Shown in pieces: positions 36,432-49,335 of a DNA stretch of 64,000 nt (within the stretch, counting starts at the first letter, position 1; every line of letters starts with the position of its first letter). The position numbers and the translations under genes were made by a program. The stretch covers positions 2,380,623-2,444,622 of the forward strand of contig NW_004450323.1 of NCBI RefSeq assembly GCF_000321225.1, read 5' to 3'. Source of the stretch: Odobenus rosmarus divergens. Its lineage: Eukaryota > Chordata > Mammalia > Carnivora > Odobenidae. The notes under the pieces are model-generated. The model saw only the letters and a list, made by a program, of their open reading frames with translations, did no database searches and had not been told where the DNA came from.

Positions 36432-37484
36432 CAGCACGAACTGGAGGGAAAGGCGTCTCCCATGGTCACCACGCCTCAGAAGACTGAGAATACAGTGCTT
36501 CTTTCCCTTTTAGCAGATTCAGCAGAACAGTGACCCCATTTTCCTGGGGTTCTAGTTCTCTATCACTACGCGATCCTTGAGCTTTCTCTTTCTCTGCTTT
36601 CCTTTATTTGTTTCTTTGTCTGTTTTATTTTTCAGTCCTATTTTCCACGTTTCTCCTTGCTCCCTTTTCTCTTCAGGTTTTCCCTACTTATTGGAAAGGA
36701 TATCACTCCCCTCCCTAATTTCTCTCTTTGGTTTTGGCAGACAGAGTCAAAAGTAGCATCAGAGACCCTGCTCGTCGACATCCCCCATTTTCAGAGACAG
36801 TGTGGAAGTTTGGATCAGGAGAGGTAGAGGGAGATCTGAGAACCAGCTTGCCTGGGTCCTGAGACCCTTTATGAGAGTAGGGTTTCTTTCTGGTTCTTAT
36901 TTTGAGGTTGGGTTAACATAGAGTTACAGAGTCTTAAAGTTGAGAGAAATCTCTACTGGTTATTTAGATAACCTTCAACCCACGTTGGAACACTTTTAAC
37001 TTCCTAATAGATAGTTCTACAGTCTGTGGTTGAGTACGTTTAATGTTGCGAAGAGGACCTACCCCATGAAACAGTCCACCTTGTTCTTGGCCAGCCCTGC
37101 TCATGATTCTCATGTCCTGGATCTGTGCAATTTGTACCTATTGATCCTATATCTGCTTTCTAGAGGTATACAGCACAGACCTTTCATTCAAGTTCGATTT
37201 CAAGTATTGAAGGAAATGTTTCCTCCAAAATAATTAAGTGACATAAACTATTCCCACCACCCTTTGACTATATGGAAAACTTGGTTTTCTGAATGACTCA
37301 CTCACCAGTGGCTCCAGGTAGCTGAAATTCTCATGGAGAGGTTATGAGGGAGTTCAAGTAGTGTTCCAAAGAAGGAAGACTAAGATTAGACAAAGTTGCA
37401 AAAACTATACTATTAATATTTATGTTGGACGTATTCTAGTTTGCACATTATAACTTCTAGAATACTCCTAATATTCAATACCAT
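34936..37484. other. Unique intronic sequence, partly pyrimidine-rich
   Basis: An antisense L2 3' signature occurs at about 35500-35580. The pyrimidine-rich stretch 36000-36250 gives overlapping open frames by composition. (TG)n lies at 36393-36429. No gene is called. Confidence 0.5.
36393..36429. repeat. (GT)n microsatellite
   Basis: About 18 GT units. Confidence 0.97.
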
Positions 37485-37640
37485 GTCATTTTATTTTTAT
37501 AGCGAGGTCCTGGCACTCCCCCCATTTTGTAGATGGGGATAGTGAGGCTGCTGGAGTGTGTAACTTGCCTCAAATCACTCAGTTCTCAAGTGCTTGAGTC
37601 ACAACTGAAACCCAGCTCTGCTGGTTCTTGGTCATCTGCT
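37485..37640 (+). mobile_element. MIR SINE
   Basis: CCCATTTTGTAGATGGGGATAGTGAGGC and CTTGCCTCAAATCACTCAG follow the MIR pattern. Confidence 0.65.
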
Positions 37641-37778
37641 GTGTTTTTCATTAATCCTTAAGTATCATTGACTATCCGCAGTACCTGCAGTGTCATGGGA
37701 TTCTATGAAATAAATTGTCTCCTGAAGACAAGGTACTTGGTGTATACAATATAATAGGATTGTTATGGATTTTGGGGG

Positions 37779-37781
<3 letters not shown>

Positions 37782-37810
<29 letters not shown>
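37782..37810 (+). repeat. (GT)n microsatellite upstream of exon 4
   Basis: About 14 GT units, 640 bp before the exon 4 acceptor, read as UG repeats in the transcript. Confidence 0.97.
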
Positions 37811-38448
37811 CTGTGGAAATGGAAAAAATGGAAGCAAAGAAACAAAATCCAAGTTATACAGTGATTTGGAGCAATTATAGAAGTGCTGTATGTGGACGAG
37901 TGAAGTTATTCCCTAATTTATACGCATCAGTGTGATTGATTTGTTTGGTAAAAACTCTTAAGTGCCAAGGTGGGGAAGAATGAGTTACTCCTTTACTGCA
38001 CCTGATCCAGAGAAATTCCCTAAAGGAGTTAGGAGACAGGGGAATCTAAGAAAATTCTTAAATACAAAATCCAGGGGCCTTGGTAGGTTGGAAAGAGGGA
38101 AAGGAGGTTGGTGAGAAATAGCGAGGAGAGTGGAGGAGAGTGGGGACCAAGGTTTGGAGGCAGGAATGGGACTGATGCTAGGGAGCTGGTATTCTACTCA
38201 TGATTTGGAACTAGGATTCCGGTGTGATGGTAATTTTTGCTTCTTTGCAAAGTAAAACCCAGATATGGCTAAGTTTAATTCCAGTCAGAACCACCGATGA
38301 TTCACCCAAGCTTAGGTGCTCCCACATGCAACTGGCATCAGCTCTGTGTGCTTTCCAGGCTGAGCCTTCTTCAACCCGGCTTCCCCCATGGAACAGGGGG
38401 AGAAAGCCAGACTGTGGTAACCTTGACCTTCTGTGTCTCCATCTGCAG

Positions 38449-38552
38449 CATCCTGGCCACGGCAGGAACCCACTTCAACACACATGTGGACCTGAGGACC
38501 CTCCGGGCTGTGCGTGTCCTGAGACCCCTGAAGCTCGTGTCAGGGATACCTA
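38449..38552 (+). CDS. CACNA1E: CACNA1E exon 4 (repeat I, end of S3 and S4 voltage sensor)
   Basis: This 104-bp exon has a pyrimidine-rich acceptor ending ctgcag and a gtgagc donor. The first base completes a glycine codon; 34 full codons follow, then one base of a split serine codon. The peptide opens [18 protein letters not shown] and carries the S4 pattern of Arg at every third position ([13 protein letters not shown]), four Arg plus one Lys, which sense voltage in the membrane. The residues NTHV before DLRTL, as I recall, distinguish alpha-1E from alpha-1A, whose matching exon is 12 bp shorter. Numbering as exon 4 is by analogy with paralogues. Cav2.3 conducts R-type calcium current in neurons and endocrine cells. 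Confidence 0.95.
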
Positions 38553-40919
<2,367 letters not shown>

Positions 40920-40971
40920 TGAGGCTTCTGGCATTGTGTCGGCTGGTTACTCTGGGGTAGGGGAGGGCTGG

Positions 40972-41010
40972 GTGTGTGTGTATGTGCGTGCGTGCGTGCA
41001 CGCGCGCACA
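40972..41010 (+). repeat. TG/CG alternating tract 100 bp after exon 6
   Basis: Alternating purine-pyrimidine run: TG units, then TGCG units, then CGCGCGCACA. It lies in the early part of intron 6. Confidence 0.95.
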
Positions 41011-41284
41011 GACTCAACTATGAAAAGTTGTAGCACTTCATATCCTCCTATCGTCTGGCCTCTTGCTGAGTGGAAGCACACAGCTTCTTAGCAGAGTTAG
41101 GAAATTGCATCCCATTGAATGGGTGAGCAAAGCTAGTTAAATGAGATCAACTTAGTAGTGATAGAGTGTGTTTTACGGCAGGTACAACACGATGGTGGGG
41201 TTGGGTAAGGGGTACTAAGAGGTATAGATTTCTTGGTTGCTGGCTTCAAAGAGCTTACCATCGGGTTGGGAAGATATTACGGTC

Positions 41285-41460
41285 GTTCTTAACCCTCGCT
41301 GCAGATTAGAATCAGCTAGTAGCTTTAAACATTTACACCTCCTGGGCTCTACTCCAGACAAATTAAGTAGGAATAGCTAGGGGTAAAGCCCTGTCATTGA
41401 TTTTTTTAAAGCTTCCTAGCTGATTCTCAGATGCAGCTATTGTCAAGAACCACTGCATTA
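41285..41460 (+). mobile_element. MER5A-like element
   Basis: CAGATTAGAATCAGCTAGTAGC, CCTCCTGGGCTCTACTCC, AGCTGATTCTCAGATGCAGC and AAGAACCACTGC are diverged MER5A blocks with the expected end. Confidence 0.75.
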
Positions 41461-44210
41461 CATGCACATAAGAAACATGCTTAATTGTAGGACTCACTAG
41501 GGATGCTTGTTGCAATTTGGGTTCACAGGCCCCTTCTCTGCAGGTTTTGATTTTGTGTAGCTTTGAATAGTTCGTGGGCTATATACTTTTTACAAGTGCT
41601 ACTGGTGGTTCATACAATCAGGCACGTTTGGAAGGTTCTGAGTTGGTGCACAAGACAAGGCTGTCTGACTGCCAGTCAGGGATGTTAGGGGATTCCGGCA
41701 TGGCTACACAAGTCAGACAGCGTGACCACTGAAGGATCTTCTGCCTCCCAGAGTCCAATTTTAAGAAGCTGTGGAAGGCATGGGCAGAGTCCAAGTTCTA
41801 AAATGACAGGTATTGGGGAGGTGTGCGCTTTGATGCCCACCCTGAAGCAGATACTTTGCAATGATTGTGCCTCTTATTTTTACTTTCACAGGCTGCCTTT
41901 ACCCTGAGGTCTCCTCTGTTTCCTTTAAACCTGGTTCTATCTGTAGAAAACTTAATGGGTGGGGCATGGGATAGCTTACACAAAGCAGTCTTTAGAAGGA
42001 GCTCTGGATGTAATCTACACTGGAGGGAAAGGAAATGCTTTGTCTCAGGAGAGACTCAACCAGACTGTAATACCCAATGAGCCAGGATTTGTATAAGGCC
42101 TTCACAAGTAGGTGTTTTGTAAATGTCCATTACTAACCTGGATCCATTTCCATACGGGTGAGCAAGTCAGGCCTGAGCTTTGTGGAAAAGAGCCACAGGC
42201 TATTACGCTCAATCTCTAAAGGGCAGTGAAGAAGTCCCAAGGACCAGTTTATGTGCCGCAAGCCCAAGGGTTACTTGTGACCTAGAAACACCTTGAGGAC
42301 ATTCTGAGATTCTTACCAGTTGTGGGGGGTAGCAGGAGGGCGGGGAGGGAGGCAAGATTGGATGAGGGTAGCTGCTCCGTATTTGAAATGTCTTGAGGCC
42401 ATGTCACTCAGATTAGCCAGGCGTCTCTGGAAATTACAGCACTGGCCCCACGGCGGCTGGTGTCATTCGTGGGGCTTTGCAAGTGATGTATTTCAATTAT
42501 ATGTGTAGAGTCACCTAAGTGATGTGATAAATGCACTGAAAGCCTGAAAGGAGAAGTGTTGCACTTGAACATATGATCTGTTGGTCCTCCTGAGTCGGGG
42601 CTCCGATGGTGCTAAGTAGAAGCGCAGCTGAAAAATCACCTAGCATTTGCATTTGTTCCTTTGTTCATTCAGTCATTCAACAAATATTAAGTGAGCATCT
42701 ACTGTATGCCAAGCACTTCACTCAGGAAATATGGAAGGTAAAAACGGCTTGCTTTCACGGTGCTCTTTTTAAATTCCCATCTCTCTGACATAGATAGAGA
42801 GGTCACACCGACTCAGGGATCTTGCCCTGTTCTGTTTTTGCTCCAGTGAGGAAGCGGGGAAGAGACGAAGTCAAGCTGCTGATCCTCTGAAACCTTTCAT
42901 TGCATGGGCTTCCAAGGCCACAGACTCATACTCTCTCTGACTTCCAGTCTGTTGCTATTGAACTTCAGTTTACTGAAGGCCTCCTGCTAACCTCGTGGCT
43001 GAATGCAGTGTTGAGGGAATTAGGTAGGGCTGGTTTCTAAAACGTAGCTGGCTGCTCATGGGGAAGAATGAACTTCTGTCCACTTTGAAATGATGTCACT
43101 TTCCACAACATTGGATCTAGGGGCAGGGAGCCAGGAATCTATAGGTAGAGGTGATAGTTAGAGGTGGATAACTACACCTTGATTCAGAAGTTGGATGAAA
43201 AAGACGCTCATTTTTCAGCCCCTGGAACAAGGACCAAGTGTGGCTCCCTAGGAAGAAGGAGCCAGCCAAGGCTGGGCTCCAGGTAAGGAGGGAACTGCGG
43301 CATGAAGCATGACCCCGGCAGACTCTGTTACAGAAGCTGGATGCACATCCTGGAGTTAGGGTTGTCTGCTTCCAGAAGAGCAGGTTCAGAGAAGCCGAGT
43401 CTTCATACTGTTAGGGATGGGGCTTGCATTGTATGGTGGAGTTACATCTTAAATGCTTTAAATTACCCAAATTCAACCATTCAGCTTGGAGCAGAAGAGG
43501 GGGCCAGGGAGAGAGGAAAATAATTTAAATAGTACAGGCTAATTCATTTATCATTCCTTTCCCTGTTCCTATACCCACTGAAAGTGTGAGATGAGAAATG
43601 CCTGAGAAAGGTGATGGCTGAAAAATTGAGGATTCGCATAGCCAATTCAACAATTCCCGAGTATTTTTCTTCTTTTTCTTTTAACTCAGGACTTGGTAAT
43701 GACAAAATTTTACATATATATTAGAACTGGTTGCACACCATGCAATTAACCATGAACAACTAGTAAATTCAGTATTATAAATTCAGATACGCATATATGG
43801 ATGTTTCTGCATAGAGAAAATCTCTCACTCTGCCGTTATCACCACCACCCCAATAAGATGCAAATACAACTGTTGGTTTCCCTTCCTACCACGCATCCTG
43901 GGAAGGCGCAATTCACCCAGCTGCTGTATTTCCTCACCCAGGCCACAAGGGCCGGGGGAGCTCCCATTTCCCAGTCTAGCGCCTCTTCTAGTCAATGGTG
44001 GCGACAAGGATGAATGATATCCTGGTGCCAGGTGTGCTCGAGCCAGGAGGAGAACCTTCAGGTTTACACAATACACGGAAGCTCTCTCAAGCATGTGGAC
44101 TTGGTGTTAACCTTTCTCTACACAATTTAAATGCTTCCCTCCTGTTTGCATCCCTTTTCTGCTACACAGATTCTCCCTCAATGCCTCTTGTGACTTCGTT
44201 TGCTCTGCTA
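41461..44210. other. Mostly unique intronic sequence
   Basis: An antisense L2 3' end lies at about 42665-42730 (TCATTCAACAAATATTAAG). No exon resembling the expected repeat I S6 exon was found. Nothing else is called. Confidence 0.5.
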
Positions 44211-44222
44211 TGGGTTACTTTT

Positions 44223-44314
44223 TCTCTTAATTTAAATTCAATTAGCCGACATATAGTACATCATTAGTTTGAGGTGTAGAGTTCAACAATTCATCAGATG
44301 CATATAACATGCTC
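44223..44314 (-). mobile_element. Very short L1 3' UTR insertion
   Basis: About 92 bp of antisense carnivore L1 3' UTR (TTTAAATTCAATTAGCC, GTACATCATTAGTTTG, TTCATCAGATGCATATAAC), the same section as at 2630-2710. A 12-bp duplication TGGGTTACTTTT lies at 44211-44222 and 44315-44326. Confidence 0.85.
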
Positions 44315-44326
44315 TGGGTTACTTTT

Positions 44327-45277
44327 AACTTCATTTGCATGTAGCTTTTCTCAGAATGCATTATTGTAAGGGGCAGGGAGGGTTCTCCTTTTGGGGGGGG
44401 GCGACCTGCAGTCAGGCTTGCTCAACGTAGGCTCTACCCAGATTTCAATTCTGCTTGGTCAAACTCCAACGTATTATTGGCTTCCCTCCCTCTTGTGGTA
44501 GAAAGCATGCAAAGCAGTCTACAGTTCTGCGGGCTGCTTCTTCCTGTTTTGACTGTCTCTCTGAAGGTCTCTTCAACTTGCAAATCCTCCCCTATTCTTG
44601 CCAGTTTAATTCATGTTATTTCTCCGACCCTGGATAGGTGTTCCTACAGTACATTTTGCCTGTGATCAGTGTGGTTCACTCCACAGATGTTACCATGGCT
44701 CTCGTATTAACTTTCAAACCCTGGTCACCTGGACTGCATCTGGTTCTGAGAACTGGCTCTCTCCTGCTTCTGGTCTGTCTCATTTCCCTGGTGTTATTCT
44801 GGTTTGGTGTTATCTGCTGTTTGTGTTATCAGGTCTCTCATGCAGATTGCAGAGGTTCCCAGTCTCTGTCTGCAGTTACTCAAACCTCTTCTATTAAAGT
44901 CCATCATTTTTCATCTGTGTTTCTGAGGCTTGAACCATGTCTCTTCTCACTTGGTATTGATAAATTCATGCAGGTGTGCAGATTTCTCCGAGGGGTGCCC
45001 TTTCTCCTAGTACGCCAGCTGGGTCTGTTATGACTGACAAGGGTGTTCTCTGCTGCTGTGGAGGAAGAGATGTTTATAGACTTTATGGCTTTTTGTATGA
45101 GGCAACTTGTAGACTGGATGCTTTTTCAGTCTTCCTCACTTCTCGGTTCTTTGGTCTGTAACAGTGCCTGTGGCTCTTTTTTAAGTTGCCTTCTCTCAGA
45201 TGCATATAGTCAATATTTGTTAAGTAGTTGACAGTTATTCACTTTTTGCTTTAAGATTTTGCTGAAGTGTGTTATGC
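44327..45277. other. Unique intronic sequence
   Basis: Contains a 131-codon + strand open frame (44638-45033) with a hydrophobic centre, but no recognised family, promoter or splice context. It is treated as chance. Confidence 0.5.
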
Positions 45278-45281
45278 CCAA

Positions 45282-45910
45282 TGTTAAAAAATAAAATGCA
45301 ACTGAGTAAATTTGAAGATCAAGTTGGCTTTTTCAATGATTCATGAATTGGGCAGTATCCCATCCAGCAAAAGGAAGGAGCTCCCAGGAGCTGTACAAAA
45401 TGGAAGACTTTTATAGGCAGACAGGAGTAGAAAAAGGAAGTTTCTAACAAACAGTGGATTGTTTCAGGCAAGGTCACCTTCCTTTGGGGGAAAGGCAGGG
45501 CTCTTTCAGGCAGATTACCTCACTAGTGCTGATCAGTAACTCCAGATGTACGGGTTAAAGGTTACCTTCCTGGGAGAGGCTGAAACTACAATTAGATGTT
45601 AAGCCTTGTTTCCTGATGTGGGGTCAGCACCAGTGACTCTGAGGCCTGTTTTTTGTTTGTTTGTTTGTTTCCTTCCTTTCTTCTTCTTTTCCTCCTCCTC
45701 CTTCTTTTTAACAGTTCTCCCCTTTTGATCAGAATCTCAGCTTTTCTTTTCTCCTTTCTTTTTCTTCCTTTCTTCCTTCCTTTTTCTTTCTTTTCTTTCT
45801 TTCTTTCTTTTTCTTTCTTTCTTTCTTTCTTTCTTTTTCTTCCTTCCTTCCTTCCTTCCTTCTTTCCTTCCTTCCTTTCTTCCTTCTTTTTTCTTTTTTT
45901 CTTCTTTTCT

Positions 45911-45941
<31 letters not shown>

Positions 45942-45965
45942 TCCTCCTCCTTCTTCTTTTTAACA
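45282..45965 (-). repeat. 3' LTR of the provirus, enlarged by an internal duplication
   Basis: Colinear with the 5' LTR over about 400 bp but clearly diverged. TATAAAAG is kept at 45408-45415; the AATAAA signal is altered near 45330. The upstream edge occurs twice (ending 45713 and 45965) with a long pyrimidine microsatellite between. Confidence 0.88.
45655..45960. repeat. (TTTC)n/(TTCC)n pyrimidine microsatellite
   Basis: About 300 bp almost entirely T and C, made of TTTC and TTCC units, interrupted only by the duplicated LTR edge at 45706-45745. Confidence 0.95.
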
Positions 45966-45980
45966 ATTCCCCCCTTTTGA
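45966..45980 (-). other. Polypurine tract of the provirus
   Basis: Minus-strand AAAAGGGGGGAAT directly precedes the TGTTAA edge of the 3' LTR, the usual second-strand primer site. A second copy, AAAAGGGGAGAAC, is at 45714-45726. Confidence 0.8.
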
Positions 45981-46305
45981 TCAGAATCCCAGCTTAACTG
46001 AAAGATGTGATCAAAATTTAAGGCATTAGTGCCTCTTGTAGCTACTGCTCTGAAGTTCTTATAGCTTTTACTGATCCTCTATGTGATACAGGTCGTGATA
46101 GGGTGTTTTTGTTTGTTTGTTCATTTGTTTATTTGTTTCTGAATCTCTGTGGTATTCACAGGTCAAAACTTCAAGCCCACAATTTTTTAGTCATTTTCTT
46201 CATTCCTTTTATGGCATTCCAGTCTTAGAGAGGTTATTAGCTTGGTGATTAATGGCTGTGAGCATGCATTTAAAGCTTTTGAGAGAATACAGTGTGCCAG
46301 GGAGA

Positions 46306-46306
46306 C

Positions 46307-46341
<35 letters not shown>
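46306..46341. repeat. (AGT)n microsatellite
   Basis: About twelve AGT units within the provirus. Confidence 0.97.
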
Positions 46342-46439
46342 TCTAGAAGTGTACTTCAGAGCCATGGTTCTCAAGACCCAAACCAATCAAAATCCAATAA
46401 ATCAAAGACCCTGTTGAAGGAGTCACTTTCTTAAGCCAA

Positions 46440-46970
46440 TTCAGTGACCTTGTGTAGCTGTTTCAACTTTCCTAGTGTTAATCCAGGTACAGCAGGTGGT
46501 GCTGGCTACAGCACAGACAGCTTCTTGCTCAGCTAACACAGTCGAGGGTTGTCCTATTATCAAGAACTTTGGCCAGGGGCGCCTGGGTGGCTCAGTCATT
46601 AAGCGTCTGCCTTCGGCTCAGGTCATAATCCCGGGGTCCTGGGATCGAGCCCAGCATCCGGCTCCCTGCTCCATGGGAAGCCTGCTTCTCCCTTTCCCAC
46701 TCTCCCTGCTTGTGTTTCCTCTCTCGCTGTCTCTCTCTCTCTCTCTGTCAAATAAATGAATAAAATCTTTAACCAAAAAGAAGGAGAAGAAGAGGAACTT
46801 TGGCCAGAGAGTCTAAGGACCTCTTTTGGACAGCTGTTGTTTTACCAACAGATTCTGTAATGCTTTCAAGAGTTAAGGAGAGTTTCTGGATCAGAGCCTC
46901 GTTTGTATTCACTCCCAACCAGGGAAGTAGAAACCTGACAAAGGAAGCAAATCCTGAATCATGAAACACT
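46440..46970 (-). pseudogene. Retroviral env transmembrane-subunit remnant
   Basis: The minus strand carries the ectodomain region of a gammaretrovirus-type transmembrane subunit. A CX6CC cysteine motif is encoded at 46489-46515, and the upstream heptad-type region is readable at about 46800-46969. The copy is broken by a frameshift and stop just upstream of the cysteine motif and by a SINE at 46577-46794 that splits the reading frame. The surface subunit is not recognisable. Position next to the 3' LTR is as expected for env. It cannot encode a working protein. Confidence 0.8.
46577..46794 (+). mobile_element. Carnivore tRNA-derived SINE inside env remnant
   Basis: Full-length with GGGCGCCTGGGTGGCTCAGT head, GGGATCGAGCCC B-box region and A-rich tail. 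A 13-bp duplication GAACTTTGGCCAG lies at 46564-46576 and 46795-46807. Confidence 0.97.
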
Positions 46971-47928
46971 TCCTGATAGGTCTTTTCTAACTCAATGTTG
47001 TATATTCAGGGGAATTGACCAATGAAGTAGCACAATCTATTTGTGAAAAGGTAGGGGTGCAGTTAACCTAAGAGGCATTCCTCAGTTATATGCCAGCCAT
47101 TTAGGGATTTATAGGCCCAAGAGTGATAATCACTATAGAAAAAGATAAATTCTGTTGGGTCACAAACCACCCCCACTAAGGAGGCACTGTTAATGGACAA
47201 ATCAGAGTTTTTTATGACAAATCTAGTAGTTTGAAAGGTCTTAGCAATGGCCTAGGAGATACAGATGATGGCATTATCTTTCCAGACCAATGCCAGTGCA
47301 AAGGAAAGAAGAGTTTTATGTTTAAAGTATGAATTCTTGATCCAGCATCTTGGGTGGAAGCAGTCTACTTCGATATCAGCTACTTGTCTTTCTCATCAAT
47401 CTGATTTTGAGGTCTCCAGCTGGTGTACAGAACCATGTGTTGGGTGGAGCCTTCTTTAGGTGTGAGATATATATCCAGGTTTCAAATCTCTGAAGTTTGG
47501 CTGGGTGGTGAGGAGGATCTGGTATAATGCCTTCCAAGGACATTCAAGGGTAGTCTCTGTTCTTAGTGATTCTGAACCAGAAAGGAACTAATTGGAAACA
47601 TTAGTTTGGAGAGTTGTAGCCAGATACTTGAGGAAACTAGAACAATTCAGAATCCATTCCAGTTTATAGGTATAGAACAAAACCTCAAAGACAATTAACA
47701 GGACTAGAATCCAATACCTACAAAGGTGCAAACATAATTTTTCTCTCTACAATCACTCCCATTCTTTTAACCAAAGATAATCATAGTAATAGTCATTTAT
47801 TTGCATTAAACATGGACTGATTATTTACATAAATGCAGCAAAAATAGTGATTGACTATATAAGTCAGTCCTGCTTTGCTGGAACTTTTCTTAGGGAATCT
47901 CAGACTGCACTCTAAAAAGTTCTTTGAG

Positions 47929-48140
47929 AGGGCACCTGGGTGGCTCAGTTGTTGGGTGTCTGCCTTCGGCTCTGGTCATGATCCCAGGGTCCTGGGATCG
48001 AGCCCCGCATTGGGCTCCCTGCTCGGTGGGAGGACTGCTTCTCCCTCTCCCACTCCCCCTCCTTGTGTTCCCTCTCTTGCTGTGTCTCTCTCTGTCAAAT
48101 AAATAAATAAAATCTTAAAAAATAAAATAAAATAAAAAAT
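47929..48140 (+). mobile_element. Carnivore tRNA-derived SINE inside the provirus
   Basis: GGGCACCTGGGTGGCTCAGTTG head, (AAAAT)n-rich tail. Duplication with one mismatch, AAAAARTTCTTTGAG, at 47914-47928 and 48141-48155. Confidence 0.95.
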
Positions 48141-49150
48141 AAAAAATTCTTTGAGGCCAGGAAGCTAAGGCAAGGGTTTGCCATAGATTTTGCCTATAAT
48201 ACCTATAGTTTGGCTGAATTCCTCTCTTCTCAAGGTCCCTCAAAATATCTTAATGTATCTGGGTCTACTAGGCAGTGACCTTCCTTCCTTACTTGGTAGG
48301 GCTGCCAGAAACCTTATAAGCAAGGTATCAGATGATCTTTCCAAGTAGTTACTTAAGCTGTCTGGTCATATCTGAGTCTATACACAGCTTTGTCAAATAC
48401 GATATTCCATTCGAAGCTTTGGTAATACTGCCAATGATCTCATTGTGTTCTATTACAGGGAGAATGGATTCTTGTTGAACTTATGCACATAACTAATTAT
48501 ATTGCCATGGAAAGAATACTAAAGAGTTTCTGATTTCTGGAGGAATTGGGTAGGGAGAAAAAGTAAATGTTTCATCTTTGTTTGCAAAGATGGACTTTAC
48601 CAAACTGCTATAAGTCATGGATAGCTTAAGAAAAGGTTTTTTATATCTAGAAAAACAAAACAATGAACTATCAATGTTTCAAACAAAAAGTCATAAAGAA
48701 TTATAATTATCCCCCTTAGTTTATTCACTCCCATGTAGTTAATACTTGTTCTGCTTGAATCCAGTTTTTTCATTAGTCCTGGAAAGTCTTACCCAGTTCA
48801 GTTTTATTATCTTAAAGTTATCAGAACCTGTGCTTGCCAAAGTCCTTCCTATGACTCTCCCTGAAGATGAAACACTTTGTGGAACATCTTTGGAAAAACA
48901 TCTGAGTAAAACAATAACTGCCTATAAATGACAAAAGACAAGCAGTGCTCATTGTTAAAGATCTGATAAGAGATTGTCATAATGGAATTGACAAAGAAAT
49001 TTGGATATTTCTGTGACACACAGCATTTTAAAATTACAACTGATAGCATTATATATCAGGACATATCAGATTTCTAGGAATTTCATACAATTTCTAGAAC
49101 ACTAATAAGATTTTCTTATACAAATACAACATAAAGACTTAGTATTACTT

Positions 49151-49335
49151 TTTTTTTTAAAGATTTTATTTATTTATTTGACAGAGAGAGAGAGAGCACA
49201 AACAGGGGGAGTGGGAGAGGGATAAGTAGGCTCCCTGCCTAGCAGGGAGCCTGATGTGGGGCTCTATCCCAGGACCCTGGGATCACGACCTGAGCTGAAG
49301 GCAGATGCTTAACTGACTGAGCCACCTAGATGCCC
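49151..49335 (-). mobile_element. Carnivore tRNA-derived SINE inside the provirus
   Basis: Reverse copy ending GAGCCACCTAGATGCCC. A 13-bp duplication CTTAGTATTACTT lies at 49138-49150 and 49336-49348. Confidence 0.95.

Noticed and set aside
35971..36513. 180-codon + strand frame
   Set aside because: Made of a pyrimidine-rich tract and a (GT)n repeat; low complexity explains the absence of stops.
44638..45033. 131-codon + strand frame with a hydrophobic centre that looks like a membrane segment
   Set aside because: T-rich sequence readily gives hydrophobic codons; no family match and no flanking signals.
45592..45997. Lys/Arg/Glu-rich and Phe/Ser-rich frames on opposite strands
   Set aside because: Direct translation of the TTTC/TTCC microsatellite.
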